From the NCBI RefSeq assembly GCF_002214585.1, contig NZ_CP014862.1, positions 372,001 through 436,000 of the forward strand: a stretch of DNA of 64,000 bases, written 5' to 3'. Numbering within the stretch: the first letter of the stretch is position 1; every line of letters starts with the position of its first letter. Shown here one piece after another: positions 8,661-17,234 of the stretch. This DNA comes from Thermococcus profundus (GTDB taxonomy: Archaea > Methanobacteriota_B > Thermococci > Thermococcales > Thermococcaceae). Position numbers and translations under genes: made by a program. Under the pieces are notes generated by a model. It ran no database searches and was not told where the DNA came from. It saw only the letters and a program-made list of their open reading frames with translations.

Positions 8661-9222
8661 CCTCTCTTATTATTCCCTCGACTTTTTCTCTGAGTTCTTT
8701 TAGAGTCCCCTCGTTCACGATCACGTAGTCGGCAATCCCCTTGAGCTTCGTCGTGTGGTAGAGCTTCTCTTCTTCATCATCCATCCTGAGAAAGTCTTCA
8801 AAGCTCTGAATGACCTTGTCCTTTTTGGCTTTCCTCTTCATCAGCCGCTCGTACCTTATCTCTGGGCTTGCTTCCACGTAGATAACCTTCCCGCCGAGCC
8901 GCTTGATAGCCTCGACCTCCTCCCGCGAGCGGACGCCGTCGATGACGATGTTCTCGCAGTTCCTCTTCTTGTCGACGGCGAGGCGAATGAGGATGTCGCC
9001 ACCGTACTTATCCTTCAGGTACTTTCCGAACTCTATCAGCCTGTCCCTCGTTGGCTCACTTCTCTCAGGTAGCTCAGGAATCCATGAGTAGTCGGAGGTA
9101 TTGTGGGTGAGCAGGTCTATCAGAGGGTCGCTGCAGGAAACCCTGCAGAAGCCCTTTTCCTCGAAGAATTTCGCGACAGTTGTTTTTCCGGCCGCTATCT
9201 TACCTACGACGCCTATTATCAT
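8647..9222 (-). CDS. P-loop nucleotide kinase-like protein (dephospho-CoA kinase/UPF0200-like)
   Basis: ATG 9222 has GGAGG directly upstream. The 191-residue protein opens with MIIGVVGKIAAGKTTVAKFF, a Walker A motif (GKIAAGKT), and carries VIDGVRSREEVE, a Walker-B-like region typical of COG0237 and UPF0200 proteins, and an Arg-rich lid (RLMKRKAKKD). It probably phosphorylates a nucleotide or a related small molecule. It should not be called dephospho-CoA kinase with confidence, because Thermococcales are reported to use an unrelated enzyme for that step. It overlaps the upstream gene by 4 bases, so the two are coupled. Confidence 0.7.
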   Translation of the reverse strand: MIIGVVGKIAAGKTTVAKFFEEKGFCRVSCSDPLIDLLTHNTSDYSWIPELPERSEPTRDRLIEFGKYLKDKYGGDILIRLAVDKKRNCENIVIDGVRSREEVEAIKRLGGKVIYVEASPEIRYERLMKRKAKKDKVIQSFEDFLRMDDEEEKLYHTTKLKGIADYVIVNEGTLKELREKVEGIIREVTPS

Positions 9223-10031
9223 TTCCTCCGCCTCCAGGCACGCCATATCAGGTTTGCCCCGTCCGTTGACTCCATAAGGCCCTCGTACGTCAGATCAACA
9301 ACGAACTCGACGAGGGTGTTTTTATCGATGACCGTTGGCCACTCGAAGCCGAAGAGGTACTTGGTTTCAAAAAACCCTATGTGGAGGAAGCGGAACGGGT
9401 TCATGAGAGCTGCATCTCCCTTCCATCTCAGGCCGAAGGGAAAATCTGCAAGAACTAATCCAGCGCCTTTTTCCTCTGCGACCTTCGCAAGCTTCTCCTC
9501 ATCTGGGGAGAAGAGCTCTCTCGGTTCCCCTTCAATCGGCTCGTACTCGAGTTTTGGGAACGCGTACCTCAGCCCTACAGCCGTGTAGGGAAGCTTGAGC
9601 CTCTCGGCAAGGCCGACTAAAGCCCTCGCGTTGAAGCTTAGGAATATCAGGGTTCTAAGATCCCCCCTCACCTCCGGCCATTCCCTTGGAGGAAACCTCA
9701 TCTCGGCCCCGATTATCGGCAGGAGAAACTCAAGCTTAGTTCCCTTAACGGCTTCTTCGGCCTCCTCCAGCTTTCTCCTCTTTATCTCAAGGTCGAGGTT
9801 TGAATAGACAGTCACCTGCTTAATCTTGAGCCTCTCCCTGAGCTTTCCGATGACGAAGCTGTTGCCGATGATAACGCTCTTGTCCGTCCTGTCGTGGGCG
9901 ATTATGAAGAGCTTGTCGTTCTCCTCGTCGTAGCGGATCTCGTCTATCCTGAACGGACTGTCTGGAAAGCCGTTCTCCCTTCGTATCTCCCTCACGAGGT
10001 TCTCTATGAGTTCTGGTGTTATCTCGACCAT
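9219..10031 (-). CDS. Conserved-looking soluble protein of unknown function (270 aa)
   Basis: A mixed alpha/beta protein without membrane segments. The N-terminal part (DKLFIIAHDRTDKSVIIG) looks like a small binding domain. The centre (LRTLIFLSFNARALVGLAERL) and later LVLADFPFGLRWKG give alternating strand and helix. No catalytic motif is recognised. Its stop overlaps the start of the P-loop kinase gene (TCAT at 9219-9222 on the plus strand), so both products may act together, which is the only functional hint. Confidence 0.65.
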   Translation of the reverse strand: MVEITPELIENLVREIRRENGFPDSPFRIDEIRYDEENDKLFIIAHDRTDKSVIIGNSFVIGKLRERLKIKQVTVYSNLDLEIKRRKLEEAEEAVKGTKLEFLLPIIGAEMRFPPREWPEVRGDLRTLIFLSFNARALVGLAERLKLPYTAVGLRYAFPKLEYEPIEGEPRELFSPDEEKLAKVAEEKGAGLVLADFPFGLRWKGDAALMNPFRFLHIGFFETKYLFGFEWPTVIDKNTLVEFVVDLTYEGLMESTDGANLIWRAWRRRK

Positions 10032-10066
10032 CGGAGAAAAGTTGGAGGGAAGGTTAAAAGTCTTCC

Positions 10067-10525
10067 TCAGAGGTTGCCCAGTATCTCTTCTCCCTCTATG
10101 GTTCTCTCGCAGTAGTGGCAGCGGAGCTTGAGGGGCTCCCTGCTCTCGACGCGGAACCTCGGAAGGACATACTCGTGGTTGCTCACGCAGTTGGGGTTCG
10201 GACAGTGGAGTATTCCAACGACCTCGTCCGGTATCTCAACGTTGAACTTCTCCACTATCTTGTAGTCCTTCACTATGTTTACCGTCGCCATCGGCGCTAT
10301 GAGGGCTATCTTGTTGACCTCCTCCTCGCTCAGATAGCGCCCCTCGACCTTGACAATGTCCTTCCTCCCGAGCTTCTTGCTTGGAACGTTCGAGGCTATT
10401 AGGAGAGTCCCGCCGTTCGGCTTTGTTAGATGGAGTATCTCGACGACTTTAAGCCACTTTCCTGCCGGGATGTGGTCTATAACCGTTCCCTCGGGGATTA
10501 CCTCTATCTTGAGGTTCTCAGGCAC
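10067..10525 (-). CDS. pyrI: Aspartate carbamoyltransferase regulatory subunit
   Basis: A full-length PyrI of 152 residues. The N-terminal allosteric domain (GTVIDHIPAGKWLKVVEIL) binds nucleotides. The C-terminal zinc domain has the four Cys in CPNPNCVSNHE and CHYCER and contacts the catalytic chains. The start is GTG 10525, with GGTG in the preceding bases; this ribosome binding site overlaps the pyrB stop three bases upstream, so translation is coupled. It gives feedback control of the first committed step of pyrimidine synthesis. Confidence 0.97.
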   Translation of the reverse strand: MPENLKIEVIPEGTVIDHIPAGKWLKVVEILHLTKPNGGTLLIASNVPSKKLGRKDIVKVEGRYLSEEEVNKIALIAPMATVNIVKDYKIVEKFNVEIPDEVVGILHCPNPNCVSNHEYVLPRFRVESREPLKLRCHYCERTIEGEEILGNL

Positions 10526-10528
10526 TTT

Positions 10529-11500
<972 letters not shown>

Positions 11501-11539
11501 ATTTTTTGCCATGATAATGTCAATGAAATAACCGTCAGG

Positions 11540-11549
11540 TCTTTAAGAA
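11540..11549 (+). promoter_or_regulatory. TATA promoter of the thiR-like operon
   Basis: TCTTTAAGAA stands about 34 bases before ATG 11583 and faces away from pyrB. Confidence 0.5.
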
Positions 11550-11582
11550 ACAACCCGATTATTAGAGGGGCTGGTGGTAGCC

Positions 11583-12491
11583 ATGAGAACTCCCGCCGTG
11601 TACTTAGCGGAGGAGATTATGCCATATCTCAGGGGAAAGTTAGCCGAAATTTTGTATAGAGGGGGCTTTAAGCAGGCGGAGATAGCGGACTACTTGGGTG
11701 TCACTCAAGCGATGGTCAGCAAATACTTGGCCGGGAAATACAAGAAGCCTCCCACTGAACTTGCTGGAAGGATCGATGGGATAGCTGAGGAAGTGGGGAA
11801 GTTCATAATATACGGCGGGAGCAAGGAGGATGCTGTAGTCCTGGTCTCCAGGCGCTTGGTGGAGCTTTTCCAGAGCGGTTTTCTGTGCAAATTCTATTCC
11901 GAGTACGCTGGAATAAGCGAGGAGGCGTGCCGCACTATATACTCTGTCCAGAGGCACAGGGGGGAGGTTCTTGAGAAGCTGGCGGTTGCACTTAGAACTC
12001 TCCTGGAGCTTCGGGGGTTCGGTGAGCTTATCCCCGAAGTTAGAACCAACTTTGCCTACGCCCTTCCATCCCCCATGGGGCCTGAGGACGTTGCGGCGGT
12101 TCCTGGGAGGATAACCATCGCCAAGGGCAAACCCTACGCCCTGCCTCCTGAGTTTGGGGCCAGCAGGTTTACCTCTGGGATACTGGTGGAGGTGGGGAAG
12201 CTGAGGCCCGAGATAAGGAGCGTCATCAACTTGAGGTACGGGGAGGATGTGGAGAACGCCCTAAAGAGGGCAGGATTTGAATACGTGCGGGTCAGAACAG
12301 GCGGAATGAGTGAGGAAGAGGCTGTAAAGGTTATTGCCTCCGTTTTTGGCTCTGGGCTATATGATGCTGTCGTGGATGAAGGCGGTCATGGGGTAGAGCC
12401 ATTGGTGTACATCTTTGGGAGAGATCCCTTTGAGGTAGTTGACAAGCTAAGAAAGCTGGTGAGAGCCCTTGAAAACGAAAAGGCGAAATGA
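11583..12491 (+). CDS. thiR: ThiR-like regulator: HTH domain plus ThiN domain
   Basis: The 302-residue protein starts at ATG 11583 after GGTGGTAG. Residues about 22-55 form a helix-turn-helix (GFKQAEIADYLGVTQAMVSK). The C-terminal ~170 residues match a thiamine-phosphate synthase ThiN domain (VINLRYGEDVENALKRAG, ending in VEPLVYIFGRDPFEVV). The HTH-ThiN architecture is that of ThiR, described as an archaeal repressor of thiamine genes that senses a thiamine phosphate. The two genes behind it overlap in sequence, and the third encodes YjbQ, which can show thiamine-phosphate synthase activity. That context supports the thiamine reading. Confidence 0.8.
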   Translation: MRTPAVYLAEEIMPYLRGKLAEILYRGGFKQAEIADYLGVTQAMVSKYLAGKYKKPPTELAGRIDGIAEEVGKFIIYGGSKEDAVVLVSRRLVELFQSGFLCKFYSEYAGISEEACRTIYSVQRHRGEVLEKLAVALRTLLELRGFGELIPEVRTNFAYALPSPMGPEDVAAVPGRITIAKGKPYALPPEFGASRFTSGILVEVGKLRPEIRSVINLRYGEDVENALKRAGFEYVRVRTGGMSEEEAVKVIASVFGSGLYDAVVDEGGHGVEPLVYIFGRDPFEVVDKLRKLVRALENEKAK

Positions 12492-12798
12492 TGTTCTTTT
12501 AGTGATATACCTGCTCTTCCTGTTTCTGGCTAATCTCTCCCCGCGCGTTCCTCAGTCCCCTCTGGATAACGGCGACAAGATTGCTCATTTCTCGATGTTT
12601 CTCCTGCTTGGGCTGATCGGCTACGCTCGCTGGCCCTATCTTCTTCCGCTTCCTTTCCTTGAGTTTCTCCAGCGGTTCATCCCCGGCAGGACCTTCTCGC
12701 TCCTCGACCTCTCCGCAAACCTAATAGGCTTTGTTGTTGGAGTCCTCCTCGGGTGGTGGTATGAAAGTTCACACCGAGGAACTCCGCTTCTCGACTGA
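12469..12798 (+). CDS. VanZ-like membrane protein (109 aa)
   Basis: Four hydrophobic segments with the VanZ pattern: DKIAHFSMFLLLG, then FLEFLQRFIPGRTFSLLDL, then SANLIGFVVGVLLGWW. The TTG start at 12469 is inside the end of thiR but has a near-perfect GGTGA at 12458-12462, six bases upstream. The role of VanZ-like proteins is unclear (glycopeptide resistance accessory in bacteria); here it probably just rides in the operon. Its end overlaps the yjbQ gene by 38 bases. Confidence 0.8.
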   Translation: MKTKRRNDVLLVIYLLFLFLANLSPRVPQSPLDNGDKIAHFSMFLLLGLIGYARWPYLLPLPFLEFLQRFIPGRTFSLLDLSANLIGFVVGVLLGWWYESSHRGTPLLD

Positions 12799-13174
12799 AG
12801 GGGAGATAGACTTGGTTGACATAACCGCGGAGGTTGAGCGGGTCGTTGAGGAGAGCGGAATAGAGAACGGCCAGGTTCTCGTCTTCGTACCAGGTGCCAC
12901 TGGGGCAATAATAACGATAGAACACGAGAGCGGCCTTCTGGAGGACTTCAAGAGGGCTTTGAAGGAGCTGATACCGAGGGGAAAGGGCTACCTCCACGAC
13001 AGGATAGACGACAACGCCCACAGCCACCTCAGGGCCACTCTACTGGGCGCGAGTGAGTGCTTCCCCGTGGTGGATGGAAGGCTCGTTAGAGGAACGTGGC
13101 AGCAGATATTCTTCGTTGAGCTCGACGTGAGGCCGAGGCACAGGCGTGTTATCGTGCAGGTTGTTGGGGAGTGA
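12761..13174 (+). CDS. yjbQ: YjbQ/UPF0047 family protein, secondary thiamine-phosphate synthase type
   Basis: A 137-residue protein with the conserved UPF0047 pattern: GQVLVFVPGATGAIITIEHE, then YLHDRIDDNAHSHLRATLLG with clustered His/Asp, then GTWQQIFFVELDVRPRHR. The family forms trimers and can replace thiamine-phosphate synthase in some bacteria, although the native role is uncertain. The start is ATG 12761 after GGTGGTGGT, inside the end of the VanZ-like gene. Co-location with a ThiR-like regulator strengthens a thiamine role here. Confidence 0.85.
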   Translation: MKVHTEELRFSTEGEIDLVDITAEVERVVEESGIENGQVLVFVPGATGAIITIEHESGLLEDFKRALKELIPRGKGYLHDRIDDNAHSHLRATLLGASECFPVVDGRLVRGTWQQIFFVELDVRPRHRRVIVQVVGE

Positions 13175-13236
13175 GAACTGGCGATTCTCACCAGTTTATA
13201 AACTTTGAGAACTTTGAGTTCTCACCTTTTATAAAT
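13171..13236 (+). promoter_or_regulatory. Inverted repeats and TATA box downstream of yjbQ
   Basis: Two inverted repeats share the arm GAGAA. The first is GTGAGAA/TTCTCAC at 13171-13191, overlapping the yjbQ stop. The second is the perfect palindrome GAGAACT-TTG-AGTTCTC at 13207-13223. A TATA box TTTTATAAAT follows at 13227-13236. The first may act as a terminator hairpin; the second sits where an operator or upstream element for the next transcript would be. Confidence 0.5.
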
Positions 13237-13255
13237 GAACACTGGCATAACGGTA

Positions 13256-13366
13256 TTTGCCTGCTTTGGTTCATAGAATAAGGGGGTAATAACCCGCCCA
13301 AGTTCATCGGCTCCGCCTTCGGCGGCACTCCCCGGGCGGAGGGAGTAGGTGTTCATCCCTAAAAAG
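13256..13366 (+). ncRNA. Candidate structured non-coding RNA, GC-rich
   Basis: No open frame covers this gap. A TATA box at 13227-13236 predicts transcription from about 13256. The downstream sequence can form several hairpins: GGGTTATTACCC-type pairing at 13282-13295, CCGCC-TTC-GGCGG at 13313-13325, and ACTCCC/GGGAGT at 13327-13346. An alternative pairing joins CCGCCC near 13294 with GGGCGG near 13334. The segment is richer in G+C than its flanks, the usual mark of structured RNA in AT-richer intergenic DNA. No C/D or H/ACA box is convincing. Class unknown. Confidence 0.4.
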
Positions 13367-13373
13367 CTTCCGC

Positions 13374-13643
13374 TCAGAACACTATGGGTTCATCCGGATT
13401 CTCGATGTTATCCACCTGCTTCTCTTCGTACTTGTGGCTGGCCTTGACAACGATGTAGTACACTACAGCGCCGATTATGCCGAGGAAGAGGGCAACGATT
13501 ATCCAGATGACCTTCTCAACGTCTGGCATGGCTTTCTGCTTTGTGAGAACGTCGTATATCACCCAGATCATCGAGCCGAGGCTGATTATCCACAGTATCA
13601 CTCCAATTCCCCACAGCGCAAAGAACATTCCCATTCCCATCAT
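13374..13643 (-). CDS. Small membrane protein with PLDc_N-like domain (89 aa)
   Basis: The start is the first ATG of an ATGATG pair at 13643, preceded by GGTGA with 5-base spacing; the upstream extension to 13757 overlaps the end of the cpgS gene and has no such signal. Two hydrophobic helices flank the loop YDVLTKQKAMPDVEKVIW, the pattern of the phospholipase D nuclease N-terminal (PLDc_N) membrane hairpin that also exists as a stand-alone protein. A soluble acidic tail follows (DNIENPDEP). Function unknown. Confidence 0.75.
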   Translation of the reverse strand: MMGMGMFFALWGIGVILWIISLGSMIWVIYDVLTKQKAMPDVEKVIWIIVALFLGIIGAVVYYIVVKASHKYEEKQVDNIENPDEPIVF

Positions 13644-13728
13644 CGCGTTCACCGAGTATGCGGGGGTTATTCTCCATAAAAAGGTTACCATTAAGAAAGA
13701 GTATAGAAAAGAAAACTGGGATTTGAAA

Positions 13729-15075
13729 TCACTTCTTGAGCTTCTCGCACTTCTCAACGAAGTCCTTGAGGATGTCCTTGAGCTTCGGCTCGCCGATCTC
13801 CTCGAGCTCGTAGCGGACCCTTACGGCCGGCTTGTTGAGCTTCATAACGCGCCTGAGGTCGATTGGGGTACCCATGATGACGACGTCGGCGTCAGCGCGG
13901 TTGATGGTCTCCTCGAGCTCCTTGATCTGCTTGGCGCCGTATCCCATTGCCGGGAGGATGACGTCGAGGTGGCTGTACTTCTTGTAGGTGTCGACTATTG
14001 AGCCGACGGCGTAGGGCCTTGGATCGACGATCTCAGCGGCACCGTACTTCTTGGCCGCGATGTAGCCGGCTCCGTACTTCATGCCGCCGTGGGTGAGTGT
14101 CGGGCCGTCCTCAACAACGAGAACGCGCTTGCCCTTGATGAGTTCTGGCTTGTCAACGTAGAGCGGTGAGGCGCCGTCGATGACGATGGCGTTCGGGTTA
14201 ACCTTCTCGATGCTCTCCCTGACCTTCTGGATGTCGTCCCTGTTGGCGGTGTCGATCTTGTTGATGATGATGACGTCAGCGGCCCTGAAGTTGGTCTCAC
14301 CGGGGTGGTATTTCAACTCATGCCCGGGCCTGTGCGGATCCGTGACGACTATCCAGAGGTCCGGCTCGTAGAACGGGAAGTCGTTGTTTCCTCCGTCCCA
14401 GAGGATTATGTCTGCCTCCTTCTCGGCCTCTCTGAGGATCTTCTCGTAGTCAACGCCGGCGTAGACTACCATTCCCCTGTCGATGTAGGGCTCGTACTCT
14501 TCCCTCTCCTCGATGGTGCACTCGTACCTGTCGAGGTCCTCGTAGCTGGCAAAGCGCTGGACGATCTGCTTCCTGAGGTCGCCGTAGGGCATCGGGTGTC
14601 TAATAGCGACGACCTTGTAGCCCATCTCCTGGAGGAGCTGAGCGACCTTCCTGCTGGTCTGGCTCTTGCCGCAGCCGGTCCTCACGGCGGTGACCGCTAT
14701 AACCGGCTTGCTTGACTTGAGCATGGTGCTCTTCGGTCCAAGGAGCCAGAAGTCGGCTCCGGCGCTGTGGGCCCTTGAAGCGAGGTGCATGACGTGCTCG
14801 TGGGAAACGTCGGAGTAGGCGAAGACAACTATGTCGATGTCGTGCTCCTTGATGATCTTCTCAAGGTCGTCCTCGCTCCATATCGGGATTCCGTTCGGGT
14901 AGAGCTCTCCAGCGAGCTCGGGCGGGTAGATCCTTCCCTCGATGTCCGGAATCTGGGTCGCGGTGAAGGCAACTACCTCGTATTCGGGATTGTCCCTGAA
15001 GAACGTGTTGAAGTTGTGGAAGTCCCTTCCGGCGGCCCCAAGAATAACAACCCTCTTCCTCCTCTTCTCGGCCAT
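13729..15075 (-). CDS. cpgS: Cyclic 2,3-diphosphoglycerate synthetase
   Basis: A 448-residue protein with an N-terminal Rossmann-like domain (VVILGAAGRDFHNFNTFF) and a central P-loop-like region (VTAVRTGCGKSQTS). Later blocks DIILWDGGNNDFPF, IIINKIDTANRDD and VVEDGPTLTHGGMKYG are those of the cyclic 2,3-diphosphoglycerate synthetase family. The enzyme closes 2,3-diphosphoglycerate to the cyclic solute with ATP, in the cytoplasm. Homologues are often annotated this way in Thermococcales, where the physiological role of the product is less clear than in methanogens. GAGGTGA precedes ATG 15075. Confidence 0.85.
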   Translation of the reverse strand: MAEKRRKRVVILGAAGRDFHNFNTFFRDNPEYEVVAFTATQIPDIEGRIYPPELAGELYPNGIPIWSEDDLEKIIKEHDIDIVVFAYSDVSHEHVMHLASRAHSAGADFWLLGPKSTMLKSSKPVIAVTAVRTGCGKSQTSRKVAQLLQEMGYKVVAIRHPMPYGDLRKQIVQRFASYEDLDRYECTIEEREEYEPYIDRGMVVYAGVDYEKILREAEKEADIILWDGGNNDFPFYEPDLWIVVTDPHRPGHELKYHPGETNFRAADVIIINKIDTANRDDIQKVRESIEKVNPNAIVIDGASPLYVDKPELIKGKRVLVVEDGPTLTHGGMKYGAGYIAAKKYGAAEIVDPRPYAVGSIVDTYKKYSHLDVILPAMGYGAKQIKELEETINRADADVVIMGTPIDLRRVMKLNKPAVRVRYELEEIGEPKLKDILKDFVEKCEKLKK

Positions 15076-15267
15076 CCTAGTTCACCTCGGACTCTTTGTG
15101 CGTTCGTGTATATGTTTTGGCGTTTATAACGGTTTTTGTTGAATGGCGCAACCTTTTGGCGCGGTTTATTCGGAAATGGTTGAACAGAATTGAAAAACAT
15201 TCAAAAAGGGCTGAACAACTCCAGTGCCGCTGTACTATTGTCTGTGGGTTTTCCTCTAGTTGGGACG
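15076..15267. other. Intergenic region with cpgS promoter
   Basis: On the minus strand CGTTATAAACGCC (about 15120-15133) is a TATA box about 45 bases before the cpgS start. The rest (15140-15260) has short imperfect repeats of TTGAACA/TGAACAAC type but no gene that I can support. Confidence 0.4.
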
Positions 15268-16068
15268 TTACCTTTCGATGTCTTGCCTTACCCACAGCGC
15301 TCCGGCCATGCCGAAGTAGGTTGGGCAGGCGTAGGCGCTCGCCTTGAGTTCGAAGTTCCCCTTTCTCATAGCTCCAAGCATTATGAGCATCTGCCAGTAG
15401 CTGTCGGGGAGAGCCCTTTCTATCAGCCCATCTGGAATTGACGGGAGCTCCTCAAGGCGGTTTTCATTTATCAGTTTCATTATCAGCTCATCGTACTCCT
15501 CGCTCTCCTTTCTGTAGCCGTAGGGGCCGTTCTCGTCGTGTGCGTGCCCGTGGTCCGCGCTTACTATGAGCGCAATTTTCTTTTCACTCCCCTCAAGGAC
15601 CTCGCCGAGGACTTCCCCAGCTTTGATGAGGGTCTCCCTACCCAGTCCTCTCGCTGGAGTGAGCAGAACGAGGGACTTCTTCTCAAGGAACTGGAGAGGT
15701 ATGAGCTCTCCCCATGTGAGGGGCCACCTCGAATACTGCCCGCTCCTGCTGGCGAAGTGCAGGTCTACTACTGGAATTCCAGCCCTCTTCCAGGTGTTAT
15801 ATACTTCTTCAGCGAGCTCCCGGTCGGTCTCCCACTCCCCCGGCAGTTCAACTCCCTCAAAGCCGAGCCAGGAGATTAGGTGCTGGGCCATGATGACTCC
15901 GAGGTGGTCGCTCATTCTGACGTTGTGAGGGCTTATGAGAACGTAGGCGTCAACACTGCTGAACTCCCTTCCGATCTCCGTCAAAACATCTCTGAGCTTC
16001 TTGGTTTCCTCGTCGGGCGGGTCTAAGACGGGGTTTCCGTGCGGCATTAACCCTATTCCGACCAGCAT
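15268..16068 (-). CDS. LigB-like class III extradiol dioxygenase family protein
   Basis: A 266-residue protein with the metal-site pattern of the LigB superfamily: GLMPHGNPVL near the start, VLISPHNVRMSDH, and IVSADHGHAHDENGPYG in the C-terminal half. These archaeal LigB-like proteins (COG3885 type) are related to ring-cleaving dioxygenases and to the Memo proteins; the real substrate is not known. The start at 16068 follows GGGGTGA; an ATG two codons earlier overlaps the thrC stop. It is the last gene of a four-gene minus-strand run that may share a transcript. Confidence 0.8.
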   Translation of the reverse strand: MLVGIGLMPHGNPVLDPPDEETKKLRDVLTEIGREFSSVDAYVLISPHNVRMSDHLGVIMAQHLISWLGFEGVELPGEWETDRELAEEVYNTWKRAGIPVVDLHFASRSGQYSRWPLTWGELIPLQFLEKKSLVLLTPARGLGRETLIKAGEVLGEVLEGSEKKIALIVSADHGHAHDENGPYGYRKESEEYDELIMKLINENRLEELPSIPDGLIERALPDSYWQMLIMLGAMRKGNFELKASAYACPTYFGMAGALWVRQDIER

Positions 16069-16073
16069 CTCCA

Positions 16074-17234
16074 TCACCCCAAACATTCTTCAAGGCTTTC
16101 AAGCGGACACTCCCTTATTTTTCCACCTTCAACGTGGGAGAGCGTCTTTAGACCAGAACCGGTGAGGATTGAAACAACTTTTGCCCCTTCATCGATTTCT
16201 CCGCTCTCGACGAGCCTTCTGAGGGCGGCAATCCCCGTTGCACTTGCCGGCTGGACGAAGAGGCCTTCTCCCGCTAGCTCTCTCTGCGCTTTGAGGATCT
16301 CTTCGTCGCTCACGGTGATGCACTTCCAGCCGAACTCGCGGAGAAGTTTAAGGACGGCGTTTCCACTCGGGGGATACGGATTGGCTATTGCCTTCGCTAC
16401 CGTCTTCGGATTTTCAAAGCGCTTTATTCTCTCCTTCCCTTCGCTGAATGCCCTGCATATCGGTGAGCATCCTTCTGCCTGAACCGCTGTCAGAGTTGGA
16501 AGTTCATCGATAAGCCCGCTCTCCTTCAGCTCGATGAATCCCTTGGCAATCCCTCTGAAGAGGCCGCCGGAGCTCGTTGGGATTAGGATGTAGTCCGGTG
16601 TTATCTCCTCCGCTATCTCGAAGGCGATGCTTTTATAACCCTCGACCCGGAAGGGGTTGTCGGAGTTGATGAAATATATCCCAAGCTTCTCTCCCAGCTT
16701 CAGACTCTCGAAGTATAACTTCCCGTAGTCGCCTCTGACCCTTATCACGTCAGCTCCGTAAACGCTCACCGCCTTGAGCTTCTCATCGCTCGCGCTCTCT
16801 GAAACGAGGATTTTGGTCTCAAGTCCGGCTCTGGTAGCGTAAGCCGCTACACTGGCCGCCATATTGCCGGTCGAGACTGTTCCGACGGCTTTGTAGCCAG
16901 CTTTGAGAGCGTAGCTTACCGCCAGAAACGTCCCCCTGTCCTTGAAGCTCCAGGTTGGGTTTACGGTCTCGTTCTTTAAGTAAAGCCTCACGCCGAGCTC
17001 CTTTCCAAGTTTGGACTTCACGAGCGGCGTGTCCCCCTCGCCGAGTGAAAGCTCAAGTTCTGGTTCCACTGGCCAGAAATCCCAGAAGCGCTCCCAGACG
17101 GTCTTTCCTATGTAAGGTTCCCCCTTGAGGGTCTCGAACTCAACGGGCTCCCCGCAGGAACAGCGCTGAACTGGGTCATGGTATTTTGATCCACACATCG
17201 GGCAGGTTAACTTCGTCTTGAGTTTCGGTTTCAT
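16074..17234 (-). CDS. thrC: Threonine synthase
   Basis: A PLP enzyme of 386 residues. A zinc-ribbon-like Cys cluster opens the chain (CPMCGSKYHD and CSCGEP), common in archaeal threonine synthases. The PLP lysine lies in WSFKDRGT, the phosphate-binding loop in STGNMAAS, and the Gly-rich end in SILTGSGLKT. It converts O-phosphohomoserine to threonine. The ATG at 17234 has a strong GGAGGTGA signal even though it lies inside the upstream gene, with a 59-base overlap. Homoserine dehydrogenase of the same pathway is encoded separately at 57.4 kb. Confidence 0.92.
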   Translation of the reverse strand: MKPKLKTKLTCPMCGSKYHDPVQRCSCGEPVEFETLKGEPYIGKTVWERFWDFWPVEPELELSLGEGDTPLVKSKLGKELGVRLYLKNETVNPTWSFKDRGTFLAVSYALKAGYKAVGTVSTGNMAASVAAYATRAGLETKILVSESASDEKLKAVSVYGADVIRVRGDYGKLYFESLKLGEKLGIYFINSDNPFRVEGYKSIAFEIAEEITPDYILIPTSSGGLFRGIAKGFIELKESGLIDELPTLTAVQAEGCSPICRAFSEGKERIKRFENPKTVAKAIANPYPPSGNAVLKLLREFGWKCITVSDEEILKAQRELAGEGLFVQPASATGIAALRRLVESGEIDEGAKVVSILTGSGLKTLSHVEGGKIRECPLESLEECLG

